DNA of 64,000 nucleotides from Owenia fusiformis (taxonomy: Eukaryota; Annelida; Polychaeta; Sabellida; Oweniidae). Each line of letters starts with the position of its first letter. Position 1 is the stretch's first letter. Shown here in pieces: positions 23,194 to 38,100 of the stretch. The notes below the pieces were generated by a model that did no database searches, was not told where the DNA came from, and worked only from the letters and a program-made list of their open reading frames with translations. Both the position numbers and the translations under genes were made by a program. The stretch is taken from positions 10,298,348 to 10,362,347 of the forward strand of contig CAIIXF020000006.1 of assembly GCA_903813345.2 (NCBI GenBank), written 5' to 3'.

Positions 23194-26100
23194 ATGTCTT
23201 GGACTCCAACTCATGTTTCAGTAGCAGGTAATTTGATATAGATGAGTGTTCTTACTACAGGAAGTTGTACAAAGTGGTTATCAAAATCTAATACTTTTGG
23301 GAGTTGGGTCTTTTATGGGTGTTTGGGCGTCCTTGCATATGAGACACATCCTTTATATAGCTTACATTAAGAGTCCCAAGAAAAGTACTCCCATAAAATT
23401 ATGAATATGATGGCTTTATTAGCCCATTTATGGGAGTAAAGAGGACCATGGGCTTTCAACTGAGAGGACCAAGTAGATAAATCACTTTTTTTTCACAATA
23501 GTATGTTCTGTTTGTATGAGTGTGCCTTTATATCTCATCATGATGTGAATTCCAACAACAGTAGTGAAATTACTTCTTGGGTTTACGAAATAGACCGACC
23601 ACTGGTCGGTGTTTTCCACAGGTAGCCTCCAAACAGGGTTTGAGGAAAATGTGTAAAAGACAGACCATATGTGAAAAAGACCGACCATATATGTAGCCTT
23701 AAAATATTTTTGATTTTGAATACACGTCTGCGTATTCAACGTTTAAAAACAAGCAAATATATGATATGGCCATCCCTTTGACTTAATTGTCCTGCCTTGT
23801 GTAACAATGTTCCTGACCTGCCAACTTATTGTTTTTACGGGAATCTATCCTACTTTTAACTGAAATTTAACAGACCTATTTCCATAAAGAAAATAACATA
23901 TTTCTAATGTATTTCTAATAAAAATGATGTGTTATCTTCATACTGATTACGAGACATGGTGTAATGCTACGTGTGTTCTCTTGCGATGATCAACCATTGG
24001 TAAGCTATATTTGTCATATTGAATGTAGTGTTTACCAGATTGACTTTTAACAACTGAGAAATGGAACATTACGTATTATTCTTAAAAAAGATTTTAAAGA
24101 CTGGAAATGATAATTGCATATTTTGATATTTTCAAACTAACCATAAAGTAATGTTACGCACATTTTCTTATCATGATCCAAAGTGACTAACCATAGCGCA
24201 GTATTGGAAAGCATGGCTATTATATTGTCGTTTTGAATGTCAACTGAGAATTAAAACATTACGTTACGTATTATTTTTTAAAAAGATGACTACGCGATTT
24301 GACAGAATGCTCTTTTATTCATTCCTCGAAATTTTGTATCTATTCATATTTATGTAAAAATTGACAGCTCGCCACCGACCAAGTGGACCCCACTGTGGAG
24401 ATTGACTGGTCGGTGGTCGGTCTTAACTTAACTTTTGTTGGTCACCTTGTGACTAGTATTCCACAGTCAGCTCCAGTAACAATTTTACACTTTTGTAACA
24501 AATTGCAATTATATCTTATCAAATGTTCACATTTTGTCGTGTAATGCCTTGTCTTCTTTACTTTGATATAATCTGATATAATCAAGTGATAGATTTGCTT
24601 ATTATAATTTCAGTGAATCGTGCTAGAAACCTACTCCCAAAGGCGAAAGATGGAAGGAATGATGCCTTTGTCACAATTTCTTTGGGGAAAGAGAAGTTTC
24701 AAACATCCACCAAAATCAAAACTGATTTGCCCGAATGGAGGGAAGAGTGTGAGCTGTAAGTTGTCAATGCTGAATATTTTTCATATATTTCTTCAGTGAT
24801 GTCCACAAGATTTTTTCTCAAGTGGGTGCAAAATTCTCATTTTCATATATCTGTCCAAAATTGGTCAAAATGTGCCAGTTTTTTATGATTTTTCTTATTT
24901 TCAAGTGGATTCAAAAGGAATAAGTGGTTGCAAGGCTTTTTTAAAGTCTCGGGTGGGTGCTGCACTCACTTGCATTAATGCTGGGAAGATCAATGATCTT
25001 ACTAAAGTGCTCATCCAAGATCCCAAAATCTCAGTTAAATGTAATGACTTTAATGAACATACTACTGTATAAATTGAACAATCCTTTTATGTTATTATAC
25101 CCATTGTACTTTTAGACGGATTCCAGACATGAAGTCCAGCGTGATCCTGAATGTTTACAACAGAAGTCTACTGGGGTTGGATGATTTCTTAGGTCAGGTG
25201 GCACTCCCACTCAGTGATTTCCAGCTGTATGACAGACCCAGGAGCAAGTAAGTATACTTTCAGTTGATCAATATCCTCATCATAGTCATATTCTATACTG
25301 GATTATGGATACAAATACACTGTATAATGCATAGAAAAGACTCCATTCATTTTTTGAGAATATTTTTTAAGTGAAACTGTAACTATGCCATCATAATTAA
25401 TAGTCATTAAGAATGAAATCTAAAAAAAATTGTTTTTTCCAAAACATTTCACCAAAACGCAGTTTTTGCCAAATTTCTGTTTTTAGAATCATAAACATGC
25501 ATTTGTATAAACCCTTTGCATTTATTTGATGTTTGCTTCTTAAAAGAGAGCTATACTAGGCAGAGGGTAGTTCAACATGACTGCATGCAATGTATTGTAT
25601 AAAAACATTAATATTGTATATACATGTACTGGTACAATGATAATTTGGCAAGCCTGTGGATATAGTGTTAATGTTACCAGCTTTAAAATACCAAATAACA
25701 TTATCAATTAGGAAATCCTGTCTTAAACTAACATTCCTATGTCACATTTCCAGGTGGTATTCTCTAAAAGGTAAAGCAAAGCATGCTGGTAAGAAGTCTG
25801 AGGATAAATACCGTGGTGAACTAGAAGTGAAGGTGAAATATATAGTGAAGAGCAAACCACAGAGTAACTCCAGTCTGGATAGTAGCTTGAAGAGAACATC
25901 ATCTATCAAAGCATTGGCATCATCTGTGGGTGAGTTGACAACTGCCTATGGTTTAAAGTCCCTATTTGTAATTTTTGAATTCCACCTAAAGAGAATGTTG
26001 TGGTTTACATCACAACCCAATGAGGTGTGTATTAATGATTAATTTTCCTGTTAGCTCAAAATCTGCTTAGAACTATACCATTGTGGATTACTATGGGAAA

Positions 26101-29100
26101 TTCCTCAAAGAGAAAATTCTGAGGATTAAGGAATTGGTACCATTTACACAATTTGAGATTTTGGGATTATATGGTGCAATCTTATACTCATTAAAATGTT
26201 TTAGAGTGTATTGATGTTTTTTAGATGAAAAACACAAGCGAAATGCATGAAAAAACTTCCCCGATTCATTCTACAAACAACTCACTGTCCTTTCAATTTT
26301 TTGATGCAAATCCTCACAAAGTTTTTTGTTTTTAAATCGCAAAATACAAAATCTCATTCACAAAATTTTGAAATAAGCGAACATTGGTTTTATCAGCAAG
26401 CTAATGTACATGTGTGAAGAAGGGAATAATGACAAAATGGTATGATTTAGGAAATGTTTTCTGTAACTGCTTTTGCAATTGTTCTATTGCATTTGTATTA
26501 TCTCCTTTTTTCAGTATCTGTAATTCATTTGCAACATACTAGTATTCATTTATTGTTAAAATTATGAAATTTAAACTTGTTATTTGTTCAATACAGGTGA
26601 AAAGTTGAAGCATTCCCCATTGTCATCCAGTAAAGATGAGGTGCCTCAAGGAAAGAAAGATTCTCCCAGGGAGAAAAGGGATCACTCGCCACAATTTGGC
26701 AGAAAAAATACTGGAGTGGAACAAGTGAGAGATGCATGTCCCAAGGTTTGTTTAGAATTAATATGTATTATATAACTTTGGTGTGTAAAGAGGAATAGCA
26801 TATACTCATACTATTATTGAAATGAGGATTATTATGTTAGTATGACAGAATTCTAAGCTATTTTACTCAGGAGGCTGTTGTTTGTAAATTCTATCTTGAA
26901 CTATGATTCCTGGTACATTGCATAGACAGCATCCTAAAAGACAACTGCTTTAAACAGATTAGACAGTTGTTTGAGGAATGGCATTTAGGGTATTTTCTGA
27001 CTTTTATAATATTGCGAATCAAAAATCAGTCAGTCAACCCTGCCAACATTAGCTTTTCTTTACAAAAATGTCTGTTAAGTAGTTTTGGATGAGGGATGGG
27101 TCTGGCCAATGCTTAATGCAAGTCAGAAACATTGCTTAAATATTGAAGCTCGAACTGTACAACAATGGAGAACTCCTCTCTCATTGACCAGTGTTGAGTA
27201 TGTAAATGCATGAACGACAAACAAAGTCCAATCCATGCATTTGTTCAAATGTTTTTACTGAATAAAATATGTAGTGCTAATCGATTCGAAAGAAATTCAC
27301 AATGGGAGATGAATGCAATGTTTTTGACCTTGATTGCTAATGGATACCCCTCAATACTAACTCAAAGACGTATGCTTTTAACTATAAAGTGCATGTCATT
27401 TTTATGTCACCACCACACATATTGTTATAGTCTCCAACTTTTTTGTAGACAGTGTTTAGCAGTCGGCATCTGTTACAAATGGCAGGTGGTGACATTTTGC
27501 ATGTTAATACCTTGTTATTATCATGTACTTGGTGCCAAAATTAACACAATGGACAAATAATTTGATCATCACATTTTTTCCTTGTTTTTGGAGAAAGTCA
27601 TTGATTATTATATAACATTTACAAAGCTCTAGTCTAGATCTTGAATCAATGCATTTTGACCTCACTATACCTAGACATACTAACTACTGTACTGACAATT
27701 CATCAGTCTCTTTGCTACCCATATAGACCTGCATGCATGTATACATATCTTGGGATGAAGCATATCTGGTATCATTCTTGCTTTGTCTGATTCTCAAGGC
27801 TCATAGTGAAGGGTGGCATGACATTGTAGGAAATTTTGGAAATCTGAATATTGTATTTTAAGTCAGACTACTGTATAGCCCAATCCTGGAGAGCAAATCT
27901 ACCAAGAACCCCCTGTTAGAGAACATCTGGTCATAAGCTGTACGATTCCATTGTGCTAAATCCCTCATAGGAAACCCAGACTACAAACTTTTTAATACTT
28001 ACTAACTGCATGATGACCCTCTGCCATGTTCTATGTTTATTGTAGGAGCCTTTGATACCCCTTGATGCAACAGGACTTGCAATTATCGCCAATAGATGGA
28101 GTGATTTCAATGATCATCTCTTCAAGGATGAGGAAGTACTCCTAGATGGCACTAGCGAGCAGTACCCATCAGAAATATGTGTATGTTACATATATTTTAT
28201 TTCTATATAAAAAGAGGGACATTTTTTGTCATGTCGTTAAAGTTATATATACTCTTATGAAGTGGAATATGCTTTTTTGGCATTCTTTGCATTTAGAGTA
28301 TTAGAGATTACCTGAAATTTGTTACGATAAATTACTTAAAACCACTTAAAAGACCATGGTCATATATTGGAAAGAACAGCAGGAAGTTGGTATATATAGT
28401 TGGTACATATATTTAAAATCTATCTATATTAAACATTTTAGTTTGGAAATTGATTAAAATATTTAAAAGATTTTTGCATGACTCATATTACTTACATTGC
28501 ATCTCAATTCTATCCATTTTGTATTTTTACAGGTTTTACTTATGAACTCCATGCTGATGCATCCATTTACTAAACCAAAAGCTGTAGCAGTAGAATGGTT
28601 TGTTTGCTATACTAATTAACTCCCATTAAACTTTCTCATTCCCATATAATGAAGTAGTAATTATTTAACCAATTGCCTGATTATGTGCATCTTGATCCCT
28701 CCCTCTTTCAACCTTAGAGTTTTTATTGCACTAAAAAGTGCTATGTTGTCAATGTTGTGCTGCTGGGTGTGTATCTTAATGGCCATCTGGGTGCCACATC
28801 AAAATTCCAATAAAACTGTTGATCCATTACAAATTTATTATCCGTTCAACGTTCAATTTTTGCAGATGCAAGAGCAGATCAATGCCAAGATCTGATTAGG
28901 TTTTGGGCATATTGGGTGAATAATATGGTGCCCATTTTGATCTTAAAAATGCAATATTTATCACTGTGTGCCTTGTGTATGTTATCCCCATGAAGTGGTA
29001 ACATGTACTTATTCTTGTGTCAGTGACTATAGCAAATTGTTGTATCTTTAAAGATGTAGTTTTTTTGTAAATTCAGTATATTCTGCTAACACCATTAGTA

Positions 29101-32100
29101 TAGTGGCAGTTTTGATATTTTTCAAAATAAAAATCTTAAAATGAAACTAATAATTTGCACTTTTATAATAGTTTTACCATAGGCTGTGATGCCCTTTCAA
29201 ATGGCGAATACAATGGCAAATAAAATTTTTATACCAAAAGTGCATACTGCATCTTGGGATCCTCTCATCTTGAAAGTCACCTGACCAGAATTGACCAATC
29301 AAAAAGCTTGATTTGTTAAAATCTGGCAAGATGAGGATGCAACACAGGTTTGCTTTAAATGTGATATGAAAATTACATAACACAAATAAATGTGAATTTT
29401 GAATGCAAATTGGAATATATGAATGCTGAGAATGGCTAATGTGAATCTTCTTAGATTGGAATATCTGTAATCTCTGAGAATAACAGTCTTGATGATATTT
29501 CAGAGTGATGAATTGAGCAACGACAATTCTGTGGACTCTGGAGATAATGAATCCCCCTTGCCTTCAGTAAGTAGACATCCGCAATCTCTATTTCTACCCA
29601 GTGTAGTTTTGTTAAGGATTTTAGACTAGCTGGATGTACTTTGTAGGCATAAAAAAGATAAAATTTACTTTTGTAATTAGGACTGGGTGATGACGTATTG
29701 TAATGGCCTTGTTGATTTTTACTTGTAGCCATCATTCACCAGAAAAGGTTCTGGATACTGGAAAAAGCGAAATATACCACAGCCAGTTGAGTCAGCTGTA
29801 CCACCTAAACTTTTAGGTAAGGTACACCATATGAAAGTTCATCTCTGAACTGATATGCTTTTGGCCTCAGTGGTGCCTCAGTGATATCATGAGCAATACA
29901 GAAGCCAGGCAGGTGCTGCTAGCAGTTTTAAATTCCAAAATTATACTATTATGTCACCACCAAAAAGTGGTGACATATTGTTATGGTCTCTGATTTTTTC
30001 ATGGTGGCTGGCGAGCGGTGTCTCTTACAAATTCTTACAACTTCCAATAACTTAACAAATTCTGTTTAAACTGACTTCACTTTTTTTTCAAAATCATCTA
30101 CAAGTTTTCAGACGATAAAATCTGACGTTATATGTAAGATTTGACCTTCAATGACTTTCAAGGTCAAATCATCTACAGGTTCTCAAAAGTTCAAATCGAG
30201 CTATAGATTTGACCTTCAGTGACTTTCTCAAGGTCAAAAAGATTTGACCATCAATGACCTTCTAAAGGTCAAAACGGTCTTTTTTCATCTTGCTTCAAAT
30301 TGACCATTTTGTTAAAAATCATCTACAAGTTCTCAGAAGTATTTCACCTTCAATGACCTCCTCAGAGTCAAAAAAGTATTTTTTCTACTATTCAAAGGAC
30401 GATTCTCGGTTTGGAGAACGAAGTTCATCAATCTAAATGAGCATTATCCCTGCTTCGAACAAATTTGATATTTTCACATAATATAGATTTGAATTACTAA
30501 ATGTCTTCTTTTGAATAGTCATAATTTAATTTGGGTAATATTTCTAGATTTTTCGCAAAAAGATATTAGCGCAGTACACTGATGAACTTCTTTCCCCAAA
30601 TCGAGACTTGTATTTTATTGAATCGGTCTAATTGAGTGTTATCCCTGCTTCAGACCAATTTATAATTTTTACATCTTGTAGATTTAAATGTCCCCGTTTG
30701 AATATTCATAGTTTAATTTGGGTAATATTTCTATATTTTTCATGAAAAAAATTATTAGCCCAGGAGACTGTTCTCCAAACCGAGAATCGTCCTTTACCAA
30801 TTTATTTTTTCAAAATCATCTACAAGTTCTCAGAAATTCAAATCTGACTTAAGATTGAACTGACAATATTGTGAGCAACTAGGTGGTGACATTTGGTCAC
30901 AGGGCCACATATCAAAAAGATCTTTTAATTCATGTTATTGTTTATGTCAACCTTAAACAAACCAAATGTGAATGCAATTAGAATCTCTAATATTAATTTG
31001 AATGCTTCTTTATGTGAGCACTAAGTCAAGCCTTGAAGTGTTTGACTTTATAAGCATATTGTTTATTCTTAAACTGACAACAGATGTCTTTTTAATGCAA
31101 CATTAATATTGTGTAATACAGAAGTGCCACCCATTATGAAAGTATCATCCCCAAAAGAGAAGAAGAAATGGTCATTGTACAGACCACTCTCAGGTAATAC
31201 AAGTGGTTTGAATTGCATGCCTTCAGGACCTCAACTAAAAGTTATCATTTTCAGATAGAAAAATATCCATATTCCATAATATTTGTTTTTTCTGCAACCC
31301 CCAACCTCCCCTCCACCTTATCTGTTTGAATTTCCTAATTATCCCATCGAACGAAGTTCGGAGGGATATAGGGAACGCCTCCGTCCATCCGTCCGTCCGT
31401 CCGTACGTCCGTCCGTCCGGGCAATAACTCAAATACCATTGGCCCGATTTTATTCATATTTTGTACACATATACCCTATGGGAGTAGAAGTTCTGCTTGA
31501 AAGCCGATTTTCAAAATGGCCGCTCATTTAAAAATGGCGGCCATTTTAGTGCCGATTTTACAGTAATTTAGGTACAATATGTAAAACTGTAATAGCAATA
31601 TGTTTTAAATGTATAAAAAGTTATTTAGGACATTAATAAAGCTAGAAATGTAGATATTAAAAAAGCACATGGCAGCCATCTTGAAAAATGGCGACCTTTA
31701 CTCGTTATTTTACGATTTTTGCTGTAACTCGAAAAGTAGTGGAGCGATTTTGTTCATATTTGGTATGTGAATACTATAAGCATGGCACACTGTCTAATGA
31801 CACTTTTGGTACAAGGCGGCCATTTTGAAAAGGCGGCCATTTTTCAAAATGGCCGCCATTTTAATGTATTTTACTATAACTCGAAAAGTAGTGGAGCGAT
31901 TTTGTTCATATTTGGTATGTGAATACGTATAAGCATGGCACACTGTCTAATGACACTTTTGGTAGAAGGCGGCCATTTTTCAAAATGGCCGCCATTTTAA
32001 TGTATTTTACTATAACTCGAAAAGTAGTGGAGCGATTTTGTTCATATTTAGTATGTGAATTCTATAAGCATGGCACACTGTCGAATGAGACTTTTGGTAG

Positions 32101-35100
32101 AAGGCGGCCATTTTTCAAAATGGCCACCATTTTAACGTATTTTACTATAACTCGAAAAGTAGTAGAGCGATTTTGTTCATATTTGGTATGTGAATATTAT
32201 AAGCATGGCACACTGTCTTATGACACTTTTGGTAGAAGGTGCCCATTTTGAAAAATGTTCGATGGGATTCGCTACGCTTTGGCGTTGCCGTTGTTCTGGT
32301 TTTATTTCCTAACCCATGTCTTATTTTGCTCCTTAAACAATTTATTTCATTTTATTGACCTTAAACCTTAGTAGTAATTGAACCATCAATAACCTACTCT
32401 ACAATACAAACACTTGTTAAAATAATCAATTAACCAAATCTTCTTATGTTCAATGTTACAACATTAACTATTGGTCTCCCCATTGTGCACACTTAGTCAT
32501 TCTTTTAATGCTATTAATAATCATTAAATCAAAGTATTTTTCAATGAGCAGTCCAAATAGGTTAACACAGCCAATGTATGCATATACAGGGCTTCCATAA
32601 AGTTCTTGCAAAAGTACTCTAATTTTTTGGTTTCTCAGTCAATTTTGCTGTAGTATCGGGAGTAACAAGAACTTTATGAATGCCCTATAAACAGAGTGTT
32701 CCTTGCTTTTTACATTCTTCCTCTATATTACCAGTGTTCTACCTGGCTTCTTTTTGCAACCAGTTGTATTATTCAATCATCTGCCCATCCATGCATTCCC
32801 CTATGCACGCATTCGTTCATATATCATATGTATATTTCATTTGAGTATGTATTTATTCACTCATTCAATGTTGCATTTATTCAGTTATTTTCTCAACAAA
32901 CAAAGTTTGATAGGAGTATAGTGAAGCCCTCTGTCCATCCGTCTGTCAGTCAATCTGTAGATTTATCAGTGGGCAAGTATGGGGCATTGAGAAAACAGGC
33001 ATTTCCAAAGTATAGCTTTATTGTACTCATAGGAAAGGTATTTTAGAGTAGATTGCAGATATTGCATTATTAAACATACTTCAGTATTTGGGAAACAATA
33101 TTTTGTTCATTGAAATTTGCTCTTCCTTGCAGTTGCCATTTTCTGGTTCATTCATGTTGAGTTATTAATAATGGTAAAAATTGTTAATATATTGGTATAT
33201 GTTTTACAGGTAATGATGTGTCTGGAGGTTCACTGACCAATGTAACAGAGGGCCAGGAATCTGTGTTCTCTCCAGGCTCACCCAAAGAGCCCACCATCCT
33301 CATACCCCCAGCCAACAGAGGGGAGGGGGAAACTGATCAGACCAGTAAAGTTATCTTGAGAAAGAATAAAGAAAGACTAAGGAGATTTAAAGAAGGTGAG
33401 ATTTACACGCTAGTTAAACCACTTTGGCTAATATAGTAGTCTTACCCAATAATATGTGAAACTTTTTTTTTAATTTCAAATTTTTTGAAAGACAAAATTG
33501 TGAATTTATTTAATACTAGCTTTTAGAGGTCACACGTATCACCCTCATGTGATTTTTGCCAAAAAATAAGAAAATTGGTTCATAAATAAGTGAGAAAAGA
33601 ACTCATCCATGCATTAAAATTGTTCAGATAAAGATCAATTTCAAAATTTTTGTATTGGTGTTAAAAGATTAAAAAATTCCTACTTTTCTTTGAAAAATGG
33701 CAGAAAATTTGAATATTTGAGAAATGAAAAGCTTTAAATATTTTTTTTTCCCAAAAATATCTAAAATAAGTCATGACAAAAATAATTAATGAATGATATA
33801 AACATATTTTCCCACAGTTTGATTTGTGAATTTTATATGTCACATTTGAATTATTGTTTCATTCTTCAATTTGCTTCAAATTGAACTTATCAATTTTTAA
33901 ATATTCCCTGTCCTAAGTCCTCCAGGCCTCAATAATGTTGCTTACAATTTTGATATTTAGTTTATGTTGAAATAATTTCATGGTTTGTATTCCAGGGCGC
34001 CCAAGGAGACATACATTGACAGATGGTGTTATGTCTAAGTCTGCTGAGATTATCATACCACGTGACTATGAAGCGTTCCAGACCAAGCAAGCTGACAGTG
34101 ATCTACCAGATGAATACATGGATCAGTATAAAGATATGACACATGAGGTAGGTCTAATTGGTGTTCATAGGTGCTTTGGGTGTTCCTAGGTGCTAGACTA
34201 TTGGTGTTTTAAAGGGTGACGCATATCGTTTAGCAAATCGAACGCTCGTTTCTGGTGTTGCTCACCGTTTAGTATAAAAGGCCCGATCCCGGAATAATAC
34301 TCAAGGGTTCACAGGTTCGAGGTTGTTGTGTCAACACCTCTAACTGTTATATAGCATAAGTATATTGTAGATCGTCACACAATTATAAAAGGGTGATTTT
34401 TATTTTGACAAATCAATTCCACATTTATGGGTGAAGTTTCAGGATCTTCTATTTGTGTATAATAAGGAAAAATTGGCATCTAAACTTCCCCATAACGTAA
34501 TAGCACACAGCTTGGCATATAAAATATCCTACAAATGAAACAAAGCAAGACAAACCGGTTTCTAATACAAGGATTTATATTGGCTGTTGTACATGTATTC
34601 TTTGAACGCAATTACTCTTTGGATAACGTTTTCAAAATCATTATAAACGGATTACTTTATCTCAAAGACAATTTCAATAAACTGGATTTTACTGAACTCC
34701 CCTTATTTCTTAAAAATGGACTGATCCAGTTAATTCGCCTGGAGCCGCCATATTGTTTTTATACGGGATGCTAATCGAAACCCTTTAAGGTGCTATTGGT
34801 GTTTAAAGGTGATTTTCTTGTTTGTAAGTGTTTCTGTTGTGTATTGGTGTTCATAGGTACTTCTGGTGCTTCTGAGTGCTTAATTGTGTTTTTATTGAGG
34901 TATTCTGCCCAGTCCATGGAAACATCATTGGCTCACAAGAAATTGAAATATTTGAGGTGGAAAGCTGTAAACATCAAAATGAGCTGTTAATATCACTTGA
35001 TAGCAAAACCCATCGCTATCATTAGATGGAAGCACTGTACAATCTTGAATCAATTTATGTGTATTTGGAGTTATTCTATGGGGTCTTACTGTATTTACAT

Positions 35101-38100
35101 TGCATATTTCACAGATGGCAGCACCTGTTTTGTAAACAAACTGAAGGTGAAAACAACATGGCCACATTTTCTGAACAAAATAGCTCCCAGCAAAACTAAT
35201 TTGTCATTTATTGGTTATTTTTATCGACTTTGTTCCATTACAATGTCGCCTTCAGCATTGTTTACTATTTGTCAATGAACTGATTTCATCTGGTATTATG
35301 TGCATTTAACTTAAAATTTAGATGTGCTGGTCATGTTTAGTATTTAAAGTAAACACTGAACTGAACATGTTGAAACTTGTGTCATGTTCTTGATCATTTG
35401 TACATACTTTATTTTAAACTAAATGCGCACAAGTAGAGCCAAAGTTCTAAAGCAAATCAGATATTCAATTGTAATTTAATGAATATCAATAACCTGCAAT
35501 GCTGCATGTTTTCATGTATTAGAAATCATGATTGTTGATTTTATTAATCATAAAGATAAGAAGCTTGATCAGTCATATTATTTCCAAGCTGGCAGTTTAC
35601 CACCTATTTAAGGCAATGATGCATCATTCCAAAAAGGTTTCATGTTTCAGGGAATTTACAAATTCAAACATTTCATCATCATTTTTTTAAATGAACATTT
35701 GAGTCAGACATTGTTATTGTATTAAAACATCTGTCGCACAGGATGTGGGATAGGCTTGTGTTTGTAAACATTGCATTCATCATGTATTGATCGCATAATC
35801 AATGTGATCATACGATGCAAAGAACATGTGAGCAACGGTCAAGGACATAGTTGTTATTATTTTATGCTATAGCATGCACTTAATTTTATTACATATAAAC
35901 TTTTCAGGCTATGCATAACATTGCATGCTGTATACACCAAACCTTTCAGTGTACTTATATGTATACTGTATACAATGAGCCTTTCATTGTACACACACTG
36001 TATACAATGAGCCTTTCATTGTGTGAACACTGTATACAATGCACATTAAGACTTATCCATCAAATTTTTATTAAACATCAGTATTTCTGACCCATTTGAT
36101 AAAGCTTGCATGTATGTACATATTATGTTTATAGAAGTGGAAGTATGTTAATGCGCCATTTATGACATTGGCAGATATACAAGAAATAAGTAATCAGTTG
36201 GCAAAAAGTCATTATTGAATGCATATTATTTAGTCGTTGTGAATCAAATCAAAATGATATATTCTAGATTGAAAGTGGTGGATAAGATACCTTGCTGAGG
36301 GTTTTCAATGCTATTATCATTTTCAAATATTACCCTTTGTGATTTGATCAAGCACACTTTAAAACATTGACTGATTGTGAACAAGTTCATTGAAAGACCG
36401 TTATTTCAAAATAAACTTCCTATAAATCATTCAAATTCATAACAGCCTAATCAGTCAATGACTACTGGCAAAACAAATGCTGGTTCACAATGTTTATCTT
36501 TTAACCGGCTTCTAATCAACATTTAACAGTGTGGCAGGTACATCTAGTATGTTGCGTAGAATAGTAAACAAAGTCAGGGCTACCAATCAACAACATCTGA
36601 TTGTCATATTAGTTAGAATCTTGGCGTTTAAGATGGAATGGGTGGTGGTACTCATATACATTTAAAAAAAAATCCTCAGACATATGGACCTTTTATTTTA
36701 AATATTAATAGTCCAATTGCCAGATTCGAACATATTATAGTATAGGAACATACATGCATGTCACCAAACAAGTGCTACATCTCCCTCTTCTTCAGTAATT
36801 TTATCCTCCATCCCAAGAAAGAAGAAAATTCTAAATGAAGTAGGACATGCTGTACACAGGATGCCTGTCTACTCTTCAACGATAAACTTTGGACTTACAC
36901 GAAAAGATAAAGAATGGCATGATGTTTTTTTACATCTTGTGTTAAGAGTCATTGTTATGTTATCATTGGCATACTTATGTATGTCTATATTATTTGCCCA
37001 ATTTTACAAAACATGATTAATCGGTTGAGTAATAATTGCACCAGACTCTATGGTCCATTCGTGCAATCATCATTATTTTTGTACTTTGAACACACCCTCA
37101 TACCTGCAATACTAAAAGAATTATTTCTCTAACATGCCATCTCCAGTTTTTTGTAAGGGGGCTTGAATCCCTCCAAGCACCCTCCCGCCTGCAATAACAC
37201 CTTTTGTATTGTAAAGGGCAGTGGGTGATCTGGAAGCTAACAAGGGGGACCCACATTTCAAATTTTGGCCCCTCAGAAGAAATTGGGCCCAAATTTTGAA
37301 AATTTATGGCCCATTTTTTGATAATTTTGGCCAAAATTAAAAAATTAGACCTAAAAAGGCCAAGTAATGCCCAAAGAGGCCCACTAATGAGTTATGAAGC
37401 CCTACTAATTTTTTCTGGGCCCATCCTAGGGAATGGATCTGCCAGTGAAGGGTATATTTGACAAAACACAAAGGGCGATCCTAAACAACCATAGAGGAAG
37501 GGGCACAAAAATGTCTGCGCCTGCGCAGAGAGAAAAAATTGGGTCTGTATTTCGAGCTTGGAGGGCTCGTACGAACTCCCCTCCCTGGCTACGGGCCTGT
37601 CAAATGAGACAACTCCTCTCAAAAACTTATTAATAACTACAGATAAGTGCTTGTTATAGCACTATTACAATTGATATCCATGATAACTCTGCAATCCAAA
37701 TTCTTAGTCTTCTATTTCCTACTGAAGTTGCTTTCTTACTTTAATAGGGTATCACAATTGGGGCATATTTTATCAATTAAATCAATGAAGCTAGTACATT
37801 CTAGAACTCTGCAAAAAATGCAAGCACATTAAAGTGCCATAAATATCAAAATATTAAAAACTGTACCAATGATAAATAGCGAAAAGATTTTAAAAACAGA
37901 TCAAAAAAGATTATTTCAGAACATAACTAGTTAAAAGGAAACAAATACCCAGTATCATGTTACATTAAAGTTGAAATTGGGCGGGACCAGTATTTGTACA
38001 CATGTTCCAGACAATGGGGACAATCATGTAGAACAATAACATGATCCTACAAGGACATATATTGTGTAGAGATATGGATGTACATATATAAATGTATGAA

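Noticed and set aside
31919-32251. 110-codon open frame of repeated TFGRRRPFFKMA units
   Set aside because: A translation of the 136-bp tandem repeat inside a TIR element.
34290-34340. GGTTCGAGG resembling a tRNA B box
   Set aside because: No matching A box, acceptor stem or cloverleaf; lies inside a probable MITE.
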